From contig NC_064769.1 of the NCBI RefSeq assembly GCF_011397635.1, positions 17,811,207 through 17,875,206 on the forward strand: a DNA stretch of 64,000 nt, written 5' to 3'. Below are positions 23,116 through 35,219 of this stretch, piece after piece. A program made the position numbers and the translations under genes. Position 1 is the stretch's first letter. Every line of letters starts with the position of its first letter. The stretch is from Epinephelus fuscoguttatus (Eukaryota > Chordata > Actinopteri > Perciformes > Serranidae). Under the pieces are notes generated by a model. It saw only the letters and a list, made by a program, of their open reading frames with translations. It did no database searches and had not been told where the DNA came from.

Positions 23116-24460
23116 TTTAAGAGAGAAGTCCATATCAGGACAGATATAGTTATCAGGTGTTTGTTGCATGTAGCAGTGTGTATTTGTTGCCATATGGGGC
23201 TCAGTCATGTTTAGGTGTTACTGTCATGACATACTACTGCATGTGTTGCCAGTAGCTTTTCAGCTTTTCCTCTCCTCATCCTTTCAGTGCCGCCCTCTTT
23301 CTCCCCAACCAGCCTTTACCATCTGTTTTGGCTCCCCTCCATTCTGTCCCCTCATCTTTTTCTCCTCATCTTCCTGTGTTTTGTGCACTGTCCACCCTCC
23401 CTCCAGCTTTGTCTGTCTTAGTCCAGCCCCGTCCATTGTTCCCCCTGTGCCTCCCATTTCCGCTTTGGTGTTGCCCTTTGACCCCACACTCTGTCCTCCC
23501 CCCGTCCCTCCTGCTGACGTCCCCCCCCTGTGCAGGACCCCAAATCTTCTTGTTCTTCTCTTGACTGCTCCCCCTTTAAGTTTTTTTGGGGGGCTAATAA
23601 CTGTTGCCAGCAAGCTCCACACAAAATCCCAGCGTGATTGCTATTGTGAGGCCCACAATGGCATACAGGCTGTAATGGCCATTAGCAACAGAGGGGCTTG
23701 GCCTGTGAGCTGTGTTTAGTTTTGTTTAACCCACATGCAGTTTGGACTGGTGGTCAGATGTGAACTCTTTTCAGTCAAGTTTGGTTCCTGTTGGTCTGTC
23801 ACTGACCCTCTCCCTACTTATATCCTCCTGAAACATTGTAAAAGTGTAAGAACTTACCATCCTTCATGATTTATATGAATGACTTCAATGTGGGCGATGC
23901 TGACCACGAACATGCACCCCCATCGACACACACAAGTGATTGCAGCAGACTTTGATGATCAGAGCGGTCCGTCAGAGTGGACCTCCTCTTCATGCCTGTC
24001 AGTCAGAGTCGGTCTCCACGGAGACGGGCATCACATATAGGTGGCAGTTGGCTGTGATGTTTTGAGAGGTGTAGAGCTGCATGTCCTCATGAAAGCTCAG
24101 GTGTCCCTCTAACAAGTGGAGGTCGCAGAGTTAAACAAATGGAGAGCAGAGGAGGCTCATTATCCAAACAGCAGTATGTAGCTGTAGTGCAGAAAATATC
24201 AAAGCTGAACTTTGTTAGCAGGCTGAGTGAATGTCAGCGAGGAAACCAGAACACTTTGTGTCATCTTCTGGTTTTGTGTCTTATTACTTTCAGCTTCTAA
24301 TAACTTCCAAATAATTAAATTAAGAAGACATGTTAGGGCCACTTTGCACAAAAGCAAGATCTAGCTCCACATTTATAATCAGCTGGACTCAAAAAGGTCA
24401 TTTCAACCAATTTTCTTTAGTGGAAAGTAGTTCCAGTGATGCCAGAAATAGCTGTTGGCT
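23116..24460. other. intergenic, no gene recognised
   Basis: It contains a CT-rich stretch (23260-23580) whose 170-codon open frame is low-complexity Pro/Ser/Cys and not convincing. A compact non-repetitive block follows at about 23590-23720. Confidence 0.6.
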
Positions 24461-24469
24461 GATCAGTCA

Positions 24470-24740
24470 GTTGCTCAGTTAATTTTGTCCAGATCTCAAC
24501 AACTGCTGGATACATTGCCATGAAACTTTGTACAGACAGTCATAGTACCCAGATGATGAACCCTACTGACATAAGCGATCACCTGACTTTTCCTCTAGCA
24601 CCAGCATGAGGTTGACATTTGTGATTGTGAGTGAACTATCACAACAACCATTGGACGGATTGCCATGAAATTTGGTACTGACATTCACATCCCCTCTGGA
24701 AATGAAAATGACCACACCCTTTTAACACTGCATTACTGGG
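24470..24740 (+). repeat. teleost interspersed repeat fragment
   Basis: Contains two imperfect copies of attg-ccatgaaa-tttggtac at about 24514-24535 and 24659-24678, a motif frequent in fish interspersed repeats. Class unknown. Confidence 0.5.
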
Positions 24741-25012
24741 TGATGGCACATAATGTTCAAATTGAGCTGGAGCCATCACAATTTTAAACACACGGTTTAC
24801 ATTATGAACCAGTTGCAGTATAGTTTTAGGTTAAGACAACAAAAGACTTGGTACGATTTAGAAAAAGATTGTGGTTTTGCTTAAAATAAGTATCTTTGTT
24901 ACATACATGATGTAAGTGCCTTGTCACGTTACCTGACTATTCAGGGGAGGTGACGTAACTACGTGAAGTCTGTAAGTACGTAAAGTTAAAATACATCACT
25001 GCTGACTATTGG

Positions 25013-25422
25013 TTTCACACAGGACACAAACTGGGGTTTGTTTTACCCGGACACAACCCTTCATACTCCCAACACTGACCTTCTTATTTGTTATATTACT
25101 ATGTGGTTGTAACATGAACCACCACCCACTGCGTGTCATTGTTGAGGCTGTTCTTATTCACTGTTTGTACTTACACCGACAAAAAGAAGTAATGCAGGAT
25201 AATTTGTACATAACCCATGTAATCATGACCCAGGCACCTGTGATTATGTGACCTACATGCTGCAGGCTGTCCTCCATCATATGAGGAGAGTGAAGGGGTA
25301 GGTCAGGTCAAATATGATAAAGAGCGATGAAGTCTGTGAGTGGAGTAAGGCTGGGCTGGTGGATAGGTCAAACAGACACAGGACTTTGACCCAGGACATC
25401 ACTGTTTGTGTCCTGTGTGAAA
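25013..25422. repeat. inverted-repeat element, arms 19 bp
   Basis: tttcacacaggacacaaac at 25013-25031 is perfectly inverted at 25404-25422. About 370 bases lie between. It could be a foldback MITE or part of the repeat family whose pieces are also seen near 5330-5390. Confidence 0.65.
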
Positions 25423-26139
25423 CTGGAAGTCAGTGTTGAGTATTTCAAATTACACACACACACGCATCGTGATGTCATAATGTAACACCAGACCATGGTT
25501 CTTGTCCTGAACCTTTGCTATATATGCCCTAGAAAAAGGCAAAAGTTTTCTTTTTTTTGTAAAATAGCCAATAGCATCTATAACAAAATGATATGCTAAT
25601 TCCAACTATAAACTATTAAAATTGTTAAATCAAATTAGTATTTTTTTATTTTCTTTGGTGTTTTTTATCATATACAGATATGCAATGATAATTGTTGGTT
25701 AGTACGTATGTTGATATTATCCAGTGTCAGGTCTCTGATCATGTGACCAGACAATATGTGCACAATAGCATGCACGAGGGCCCATCATAATAGCGTGCAT
25801 TGGGGCCCATCGCAACTACCTTACGCCACTTGTAGGGGCGCTAATTTCTAAGAATTACTGTATGTGAAGCCACTACACTGTTGAATCAGGGACTAACTGA
25901 CTTTCCACTGAAGTTTTGCCATGGTTGTGGCATGTAATTTCAACACATTACATGCCACAACCACAATGCAGTGTGATGAGGTCGTGATTTTCTTCCATAT
26001 TTCTGTGAGACTAGGCTGAGATTTTTTTATTTAGCACCTTTAGCATGTAAAAAATGTGATTTGTTTAATATTTTCATTAATGACCAGACACCTGCAATGA
26101 CAATCCCACTGGCCTCAGCTGTACTTTGTGTTTAGTTCT

Positions 26140-26290
26140 AGTTAGCAATCTTTAGCAAGCTGACATGCTAACCGAGATAGTTAACATGATTAACACTATA
26201 TCTGCTAAATATTAGCATTGCGGTTGTGAGCATTTTAACATGCTGATGTTAGCAATTAGCTCTAGCCAAAGCCTCTCATAACTTGCATGA
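26140..26290 (+). repeat. teleost interspersed repeat fragment
   Basis: Built of repeated tagca/gctaa words (tgacatgctaac, tattagcatt, aacatgctgatgttagcaa), typical of a widespread fish repeat. Class not determined. Confidence 0.5.
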
Positions 26291-26799
26291 TTTGACACAT
26301 ACAAAAAAGCTTCAACTTCCAATTTACTTTTGATTTTTAACATCTGAAACTTGAATTCTTTTCATCTGGATATCGTCTCAAACTTGAAGATCACATGTAC
26401 ATTTGTAAAGCAGAGATTAGAATTTTGTATTGTTGCACACATAAAGTCACTTACAGGATTATCTGATGTACCCTACACCTGAAATTTCACACGGAAGCAT
26501 CACGCAGGCAAAAAAGAAGCAAAACCTGCCAAAATGAAAGGTTTAGCAGTGTCGTTGCATTCTCCATCTTGTTTTGGCAGACACTTTTTAATGTCAGTTA
26601 CACACAGAGAGGAAAGAATGAAAGAGTGTAGTTAAGCATGCAGCCTCCCCTGCAAACAATATATTTTCATACAGTCAGTTTTATATGTATTAGACTGATA
26701 TAATGTAAGTGTGACTGCCTTCAGTATATTTGTCTGTCTCTGCTGTCAACAGACGATAAAGCGGAAAGAAATGTTAACACTGTATTGGCAACAGGCATT

Positions 26800-27025
26800 A
26801 AGAGAGACAGAGAGAGCGCCTGCAGATTTACTGCTGTGATGTCTCACTGATGCGTCGTGTTTGACGATTATGGACAGCCCAGGGTAATAGCAATGTAATT
26901 AGGCCTTTACTGTCGTGTAATTCTCCGTCAAGCACATTGTCAATAGCTTGGTTGATGAGGTTGAAAGTGAGATTGGAATCCAGTGACCCGGGCCAGCCGC
27001 CGTAATACCGGCACACACACACATT
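26800..27025. promoter_or_regulatory. candidate conserved non-coding element
   Basis: Non-repetitive sequence of balanced composition (gtaatagcaatgtaattagg, caatagcttggttgatgagg) ending in a CA repeat. It lies in the desert upstream of pax8. The open frames here are short and have no family resemblance. Candidate only. Confidence 0.3.
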
Positions 27026-27444
27026 AACACACACACAGGAACACACACACGTGGGCAGAGTGCTTGTAATGCAGTGTTGATGCTGTGATATTTGCTTTTG
27101 TCCCAGTGTTGATCTAAGCTGACATTATGCTGTATGGCCCTGATCGCTGTTTGTCTGAGTGTTACATTTGTCATCTGTGGGAGGGCAAACGAGGGATCAG
27201 GAGGACTGGAGAGCAAAGTGAGAGAGGGAGGGAGAGAGGGCCTAGCAGGTGAAGGAGGGAGGAATAGAGGGAGTGAATGGAGGAGGGGGAGGGAGGGGTG
27301 TATGTGCTCATCTCTTGTGTGTCAGTTGCAGATCTGCTGGTGCGGAAGCAGATCTTTTCCCTCAGTGACTCTATTAATTTACCTCATTTATCTTAACCAC
27401 CTCCCCCTCCCCCCAATAAATACTGGAGACCTCGATCCGTGTAT

Positions 27445-27513
27445 GTGTGTGTGTGTGTGTGTGCGCACGTGAACAACCATATATCTGTGTGTGTGTGTGT
27501 GTGTGTGTGTGTG
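27445..27513. repeat. two (GT)n microsatellites
   Basis: GT runs at 27445-27463 and 27486-27513, separated by a short unique spacer. Confidence 0.95.
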
Positions 27514-27689
27514 ATGGAATAAAAACACAGCAGCTCCCCTTTCTATTCCCAGAGGACAAATCCGTGGCGGAAAAACTCATTTTCCTGCAAATAGTTTGTC
27601 AGCCAAGCTAGGAGGAGTGATAAATTATCACAGACGTTAGGTGAAGGAGGGTGACTGGAGGAAGAGGGAAGCCCTCTCTCTCTTTCTCT

Positions 27690-27710
27690 CACACACACAC
27701 ACACACACAC
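27690..27710. repeat. (CA)n microsatellite
   Basis: Short CA run preceded by a CT tract. Confidence 0.9.
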
Positions 27711-28561
27711 TTCGTTCTCTCATCCTCGCTCACTTCCCCCAAACTCCTCCTCTACTTCCTCCTATCATTTCTATTTACCTCTGACTTCTCTCATCCTGCG
27801 TCTCACATGTACAGAAAGCTCTAAACAAAACATGAAACATGCATTTCACGTGCACCATAAACACCCACATATGTACACAAACGCCACACACACATGTGCG
27901 CACACACACAGAGTGCAAGTTGGAATTGGGAAAATGTGGTTGCCCCTACAACTCAAGTGTGACTTCCCATTCCAAATGATAAATTGATGGCCAGAAAAAT
28001 GGATTTGTTTTCAACTAGTAACACATCAAAGAAATAATAATTCTGTGCGGGGGAGAGTGGCGGGATGATGAATGGGGTGGACAGCTGGATCACAACGGAG
28101 CAATGGAGTGAGTGAGTGAGAGAAAGAGAGAGGGAGGGAGAGATGAAGGAGTGGGATGTGAGAGAGAAACTGTAAAATCAACACACAAACAAAACACTGT
28201 CAGACAGCTGAAATGGTCGTGTATGTTTTGTGACAGACCAACTCTGGGCAGACAAGTCGGATCCTGGTCTCAATTGGCCAAGTCAAAATTTGGACACCTG
28301 AGTGTTACACCCATAAATGATTGTTGGACATCTCACTCCAAAGCTGTGGGCATTAATGTGTTGATATGGCAGCCTTTTCTCTACTAGGAAGATCTTCCCA
28401 TTGAGCCAGAGGAGCATTAGTGTATGTGTAGGTGTAGGTGTTGGAGGCGGCTGAGGTCACGACTCTCAAGTTTGTCCACACCAAACTGGAATAAATATTT
28501 TGTGTGGACCTGGATTTTCCACATTATCATGTGAAAACATAAAAGGAAATTCCCTGAAGAT

Positions 28562-29054
28562 TTGCCACAATGTTGGAAGAAGAGTATTGTCTAAAATGTC
28601 ATTGTAAGAATGGGCTTGGACCAAGCTACAATGCTAACTCCATTACTCAGTATTTGCCTCCAAGAACACTGCGATCATCTGCTGCTGGTTTATTGGAGGT
28701 TCCCAACAACAGCTGGAAGATGATCCAGGACGCAGTCGTTGTCAATTACACCCCAAAGCCATGGAATACACTACCGATAGATATCAGGGTGGCTAGCTCT
28801 CTTTATAATTTAAAAATAAAGCTAAAAATGTATCTGTTCACTTAAGCATTGAACTACCTCTGACTTTCCTGATATAGGTCTGAAACTTTCTTTTTGAGCT
28901 TCACGCTGCCGCAACTCTAAATATCTTACTTGATTTTGTGATTTATAGTTTTACAGCTCTTTGATTTTAAGACTTCTTCTATCAGTGCTCATAATGCCCT
29001 TATTGTAAAGCACTTTGTGCCGCATTTCTTGCATTAAAAGTGCTATATAAATAG

Positions 29055-29087
<33 letters not shown>
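28562..29087 (+). mobile_element. L2-like non-LTR retrotransposon, 3' end with ORF2 C-terminus
   Basis: The plus frame at 28570-28845 ends in a peptide with YLPPRTLRSSAAGLLEVP, then KPWNTLPIDIRVASSLYNLK and KLKMYLFT. This matches the C-terminus of fish L2-type LINE ORF2 (PRTLRSS...LWNSLP..IR....FK..LKT.LF). It is followed by gtaaagcactttgtg, aaaagtgctatataaata and an (ATT)n tail at 29059-29085, the standard L2 3' end. A 5'-truncated, dead copy. Confidence 0.85.
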
Positions 29088-29919
29088 GTAGAATTACGAT
29101 CCCTTACGGGGAAGTAAAGAACTTAGAGTGCAGCTATAAACAGCCAAAGATCAGAAAAAAACATTACAAGTACAAGTCTGTCCACAAAAGGTTGTATTCA
29201 TTAAAAATATGTTTATTTATGTTACAAATTTAAATGTTTCAATTTCAGTTGCCTATGACAAAGTAAACACATACACAAAAAGCAAATACATATCACAATA
29301 TGTATAATATTCCACTTAATTTTTACTGTGGCATTTTTAATCTTTCACAGTTCATTATCCATAGGGATTAAAGATACAAAGAATTTGATTTAAACAAATT
29401 TTTGACAGCCAGGAGACAAAACGTTCAGGTAAATTTAAAAAGTATTTAATGGCACTATAAAGTATACATATATTTTTTTCTTTTAGAATTTTTATTTCGG
29501 TTAAAATTACCAAATAATGCTGCTCCACAAGTATTTCATATTTATTAGCATGCAATATAACTTGGTGCATATTGAAAAAAACTTTATGTCATTATTTGTT
29601 TAGTTTGCAGTAAGTTTGTAAGAGGAGTGAGAGGCTCAGGAGACTTCAGCTACCTGTGGTTAGTTGAACTGTAACTGTACACAAACATATATCCTAACAA
29701 ATATTAAATCAAACTAGCTACATATATTGATCTGTTGGCTATAGGTCATATAAAAATCATGATGAGACCGCTCAGTGTTTCACTTGTTTGGTTACAGGGG
29801 ACTTTCCTGACTTCTACTGACACTGTATTCTAGTCAGGACTGTAGTATTGAAAGGTTCAACATGCAATATTGTTGATTGTTGAGTCTCATTCTAAGATTG
29901 TCAAATACTGATGACCTTG

Positions 29920-30238
29920 GGAATGAGACTCATCTTCTAACCGCTTCATCCTCTTGAGGGTCGCGGGGGGGCTGGAGCCTATCCCAGCTGACATCGGGCG
30001 AGAGGCAGGGTACACCCTGGACAGGTCGCCAGACTATCGCAGGGCTGACACATAGAGACAGACAACCATTCACGCTCACATTCACACCTATGGACAATTT
30101 AGAGTTATCAATTAACCTAGTCCCCAATCTGCATGTCTTTGGACTGTGGGAGGAAGCCGGAGTGCCCGGAGAGAACCCACGCTGACACGGGGAGAACATG
30201 CAAACTCTGCACAGAAGGGCTCCCACACCCAATATTAA
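29920..30238 (+). mobile_element. widespread teleost LINE-derived repeat
   Basis: Contains ctggagcctatcccagctga, ggtacaccctggacaggtcg, ttcacacctatggacaattt, tctttggactgtgggaggaa and gggagaacatgcaaactctg, in that order. This block is found in very many copies in fish genomes and I recall it as LINE 3'-end derived (RTE/Expander type). The exact family needs a repeat library. Confidence 0.75.
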
Positions 30239-30299
30239 ACACTGCACCTTTAATAGGCCTTCTGTACTTTTGACTGGAGAGTCTGATTAGTCAAAAAGG

Positions 30300-31100
30300 A
30301 AACTAGAGACCATCTTACATCTGGATGACTCCAGCCCATCGATTGTATACAATAATGGACGTAGCTATGATGATGAGTTGAGCAATTCTGGCTGTCGCCA
30401 TCTTGTTTTTGCTAGAAGTCAGAAGTGACCATATTTGGATGAGAGAGTGGAGCTGTAGAGGAGCAAAGACTGAAGCGACGCCTTGCTGACAGTCTGTCAC
30501 TCAAGGTGAACGCGCCCTAAAATATGCATAACTTTAAGCTTTAATAAAATGAGAATGGGTAAGTTTTTAAAAAAAACATCCCCCCTGTGCAGTTGTCATG
30601 AACAGAGAAATTATCTATAGAGACTTAAACTGTTTTTATACCCGGCTGTAAACATATTCATTTCTGCTGTAAAGTTGTGCCTTTTAACATGGGGGTCTAT
30701 GGGGATTAACCCTGTTTTGGAGCCAGCCTCAAGTGGCCATAACAGGAACTGCAGTTTTTGGCACCATGTTGGCCTCATTTTTCAGCCTCAGAGGTTGCCT
30801 CTTCCTCCCGCCACAATACAGCAAAACACAATTTAAAACAAACATGGGCCAGGGCCGTAAAGTGGGGGGTCCGGAGGCAACTTCCCTACTTTCTACCCCC
30901 ATACTTCCAACAACCTTGCTTAGACCACAACCATCTTCAAACTCGACCTTCATTTCGTGACTCCATCTTGCCAGTTGCGTCACTAGACAGACATATACAC
31001 ACCTGGCAAAGCACCTAAAACGGCTTCTGTGGTGGTACCCAATACAATGCGTGTCTCCTGGACACATTTTGTCATGACGACACACGCAGACTCACAAGGT
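30300..31100 (+). repeat. repeat-like segment, unclassified
   Basis: Includes gggggtctatggggatt, gagccagcctcaagtggcca and aggaactgcagtttttggca, words I associate with a dispersed fish repeat. No coding potential recognised. Confidence 0.45.
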
Positions 31101-32082
31101 AAAAACAGCACCAGTTGTGGTGGTGCTGTCGTAGCTGGTAAATATGGTTTATTCAAACTGAACTGTTTTAACCATCAGCCCTGCAGGATCTTCATAACAG
31201 GCTGTTTGAATGCTTGTTAAACAGGACAGTGAACACAGAATCAACCAACGCTATTGCAAAGAAAGCACTCCTAAAATTTCAGTTTCTTAAAGCAGCTACA
31301 TTAGCAATTTAGGGGAACAAACAAGTGTATTTCAGCCCCATCACTTCCTGATGTTTGAATTAAGGAGTATATTTTCCTAGTAACCTAAAAATAAAATCAT
31401 TTTTATTTCTCTCTGTTGCAACTCAATCCTCCCACTCAGCCTTCATCCCACTCAGGTAGTCATCTCGCTCAGGTAATAACCGTTAGCATAAGCACTAAAA
31501 TCACATCATCATAATCATCATCATTATCATCATCGTCCCCGGTCCCAACACTCTTGCAATCATAGTTAGAGCAAGTAATAACACAATTGCATCCATATAT
31601 TCACACAGTATTCAGGCAATTATTTGGACTGCCATCGTGCACAGCGGATCATTAAATGTAAGAGGTGTTCTTCCCACTCGTTTGCTCTCTTCCCTCCAGG
31701 TTTTTAAAACTGTAGCCTCCGATGTCTATACCCGATGTGTGTGTTTTCATCCCGCTCATTTTTTCCCCAACCATATCTTATTTCTATTCTTTTTTATTGC
31801 CCCCACCTCCCCTCCACTCTCTCCTCTCTCCCCTTCGTAGTGATTGATGGAGTTAGGCAACAGAGCACAGAGCAACGTGTGGCCAACAGTCCAAGACAGC
31901 CTGCATCTGAGAGGGAAAGAGAGAAGCTGGTATGGTGGTGAGGAGGAGGAGGAGAAGGAGGAGGAGGGTGGGGATTAAACGAAGAGAGAGGTAAAAGGGA
32001 GGGAAGGAAAGACGAAGGGAACAGGGAGTCTGAGTGAGAGTGAAAGAGAGGAGGGGAGGGAGGAAGAGGGAGAGTATGAGAG

Positions 32083-32103
32083 AGAGAGAGAGAGAGAGAG
32101 AGA
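32083..32103. repeat. (GA)n tract
   Basis: Perfect GA run within a broader purine-rich stretch (about 31935-32105). Confidence 0.9.
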
Positions 32104-32802
32104 GGGGAGCTCAGCTGAAAGCCACAGACTTAATTCTATGCATCATTAAGCAGTCTCACTCAATGCAACATCCCCTATACATCATCCACGCTCAGTAAAC
32201 ACAACGGTGACATTACATTAGCAACTGCAAATGAATTTTCTTTTTAGAAGGAAATTGAGAATACTCTCTTTCTCTCCCTCTCTTTTACCCTCTCTGGTGC
32301 TCGCAAAGCTTCAGCGTACGCCATAAAAGGCAGGGAGATATAAACAAAATAAAAACACAAACAATATTTCCTTTTTCTCTACTGCCTCCGCCTCTCTGAT
32401 GGCACACACTCCCTCAGTTTGTCAGACACAACTGTGCAGAGATTTGTGCATAAACACACACCACTGTTTTGCTGTAATTTATCTATAAAATGAAAGCAAC
32501 ATCATAAACATGAACATTGTATTCATGCCGCTGCAGAAAATACAGATTATTTTTATTTACAGTTAAGGTAACACTAAAGCTGTTCGTGTTGTGTACTTTG
32601 ATATCTGTCATTTGTTCTGTTTGTATAACTGCATCTAGCACTGGAGGAGGAGGCACCAGCTGTTCCTAAGTTAGCCTAATGTTAGTGTTTCCTGAGTGGA
32701 TATTTACATTTACTTTATCACAAAATTTAAAAAAGGATTGGGCATTATTATGATAAGTAATATTAACGCCCAAATAGCATTGATTAGGTCAGTGTTAGCT
32801 TT

Positions 32803-34163
32803 AAGGGGAACTCCATTTTTTTTTTCCAAGCTGGACCCTGTTTTCCTATGTTTTTGTGTCTAGGCGACTCATAGCAACAACCGTTTTTGAAATTGGTCCC
32901 AGTATTGAACAAAAGCCCTGCGGCCGGCAACAGTGAAACAGGCTGTGATGTAACCACTCAGGGCAGGTGCGGCTCGTCAATGTCCCTTTCCCACTGGACT
33001 AAAAACCCGCTAACAGATTAAACTAGACTAAAGATTTGTTTTTTGTATGTAATGGTAAAGGTTACAATCGGCATTCACTCCCGGGAAAAATGACATTCCA
33101 ATAGTCACGGGTATTTACCAGCTTCAGTTCTTGCTCCAACTGGTAGTGATGGAAAATGAAACCCGGGCTGACAAGCTAATCTTAGCTCCTTATCCGGCAT
33201 GCTACAATAAAAGGCCCCCAAAATACTGTGCATCTCCGTCTCCATCTCCAGGCAGCGCTTGCACATCATTCAAAACTTAGCCTGCACCAAGTTTGAGTGA
33301 GAATTGAATAAGTAACATATAAGAAAGAAGCAACCGCTGTAACATTTTCACTTGCCTCCAGGCTGCTTTTTACTGTTTACTAACCACTTTTCTGGCCTGT
33401 CTGTGATGTCAAACATTAAATGCCAGTAAAATAAATGAAACAAGAAACAGAAAGGCTTGTTGGTTAAAGGGAAAGGAGTCTTTTAGCACATTTTGTTTAA
33501 AAAAATCTGCATATGTGTGCTAATTTTAGACAAAAAAGGGTGTAGAACTGTTTGTTTTTGCCACTGACAGGCTCAGATTGTTATCATGAGTGTCTTATAC
33601 ATTTTTGGAAAGGACCCCCTTTCTGTACTTTTTGCTTGTTCCGCTTTGTTCTGTGTCCAAGTCTCGCTACAGGAGAAGTCTTGTACTGAAATCTCACGAG
33701 AGGTGACTTGTTGCAGGAAGAAAATTGTGGAAATGTGAGTGAGTGTTGGAGAGAGGAATGCCGGTAATAGTTGGTTGTGTTGGAGTACAAAAAATGTAGC
33801 TTGGTGATTTTCATTGTCTGAATACAATGTGCAAATTCTGCAAGATTTCAGAACGAGACATAAAACTGACCGGAACAAGTGAAAGGTGTGGAAAAACATT
33901 GTCTCAAGAGTCTTTTTCATAATTATGTAAGACACTCATAATAACAATCCGAGCCTGTCAGTGGCAAGAACAAGCACTTTAGTGGATGTAAACTGATGGA
34001 GATTACTGGTCCAAGAGGTTACATTGCAGCCTGTTTTGTGGCTGCTGGTTGCATCACTCTAGCTCAGTTCTGGTCCAATTCCAAAAACTGTTGTTCTTAT
34101 GAATCACTTTGTCACAAAAAATGGGAAATGGGGTCCAGACTGAAACACACCAGAGTTCCCCTT
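32803..34163. mobile_element. DNA-transposon-like element with short TIRs
   Basis: aaggggaactcc at 32803-32814 is inverted as agagttcccctt at 34152-34163 (11 of 12), both next to TTAA. The 1.36 kb interior has no transposase frame. An internal pair of 40-base arms is described separately. Superfamily uncertain; flanking TTAA would fit a piggyBac-like element, but the spacing is off by one base. Confidence 0.6.
33558..33967. repeat. foldback pair, two 40-base arms
   Basis: 33558-33597 (ttgccactgacaggctcaga...) is inverted at 33928-33967 with two mismatches. A 330-base spacer lies between. Nested inside the element at 32803-34163. Confidence 0.85.
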
Positions 34164-34648
34164 TAATCTGATATTTCTCTCTAATTTTTAAGTACATGGC
34201 TACGAGCTGGTTCAGGGGACTTCACTTTATTGAAATGTTGATAAAATGATGATGTAAACTTACAAATACCTCAAAGTAATAAGCATTTTGCCAGTATTAG
34301 CCTAAACGTTGGTTAGGTTATTCTTGGCTTAATCAGACATTTTTCTATGCCTCTAAACTACAACACATATTTCTCTATGTATGCCAATTAAATCTGTTAT
34401 TTTCTGCAGTAATGCTACTATCTTATTATTTTGGATACAGTTACAGATGCTTCTAAAACACTGCTTTACACATGAAGTCTTTACTATTTCTTAACTTTTA
34501 ATGGTGCAAATGGATTAAGTAATTCATTAGACTGAAACTAGCTTGTAGTTAAGAATTTAGAAACGCACAAACTTATTAATGGCTTCATGAATAGATGGTG
34601 CAGCCCATCCTGAGCCCACACACAGACCAGCATGCAGACAAGAACAAA

Positions 34649-34651
<3 letters not shown>

Positions 34652-34718
<67 letters not shown>
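34652..34718. repeat. (CA)33 microsatellite
   Basis: Long perfect CA run, 67 bases. Confidence 0.97.
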
Positions 34719-34720
<2 letters not shown>

Positions 34721-34789
34721 TAGCTGTAATGCCTAAGAGCATAAATTATCAAGCAAGTCAAATGAATAATTATGTTTTTATTGCACAAA

Positions 34790-34980
34790 TTATGCCCTGT
34801 CCCCTAAGCTAGCCAGTCTCTGAGGCCTGGGAAATCTATTAAGGCTGTGCTATAGATCATCCCATCCACTGTGGCGTGTATATAGATCGGTCGGCTCATT
34901 TGAGGAATATTGAATCGGTTACAGTAAAGTAAGCCTCTGGATTGAGTCAAATGTAAAAATCCATGCATGTGTGAGGAGCT
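34790..34980. promoter_or_regulatory. candidate conserved non-coding element
   Basis: Unique-looking, balanced-composition block directly after the CA microsatellite (tagccagtctctgaggcctg; atagatcatcccatccactg). No coding evidence. Listed only as a candidate regulatory sequence of the gene desert. Confidence 0.25.
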
Positions 34981-35219
34981 GTCAGTGTGTGCTGTAATGA
35001 CGGATGGCACTGGGTCTCTGTTTCAGTGCGAGGTGATAAAAAGTGGTATTATGAGCGCTGGGGAGGGACAAGGGAGTGTGGGGGAGCAAAGACAGAGAAA
35101 AGAGAATTGGACCAGATCCGTCAAATGATAAGGGCAATCAGTCAATCTGGGAACGTTTCGGACGATGGAAAGTGTTATTTCCTCCCAGTGCAGTGTAGAG
35201 TCAAGGGTCGGTGAGGGGT

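Noticed and set aside
23207-23719. 170-codon plus-strand open frame
   Set aside because: Low-complexity Pro/Ser/Cys/Leu composition from a CT-rich tract, with no domain, no splice partners and a competing minus frame.
28570-28845. Possible independent 91-residue gene
   Set aside because: The peptide and its 3' flank match the end of an L2-type LINE, so it is a truncated retrotransposon.
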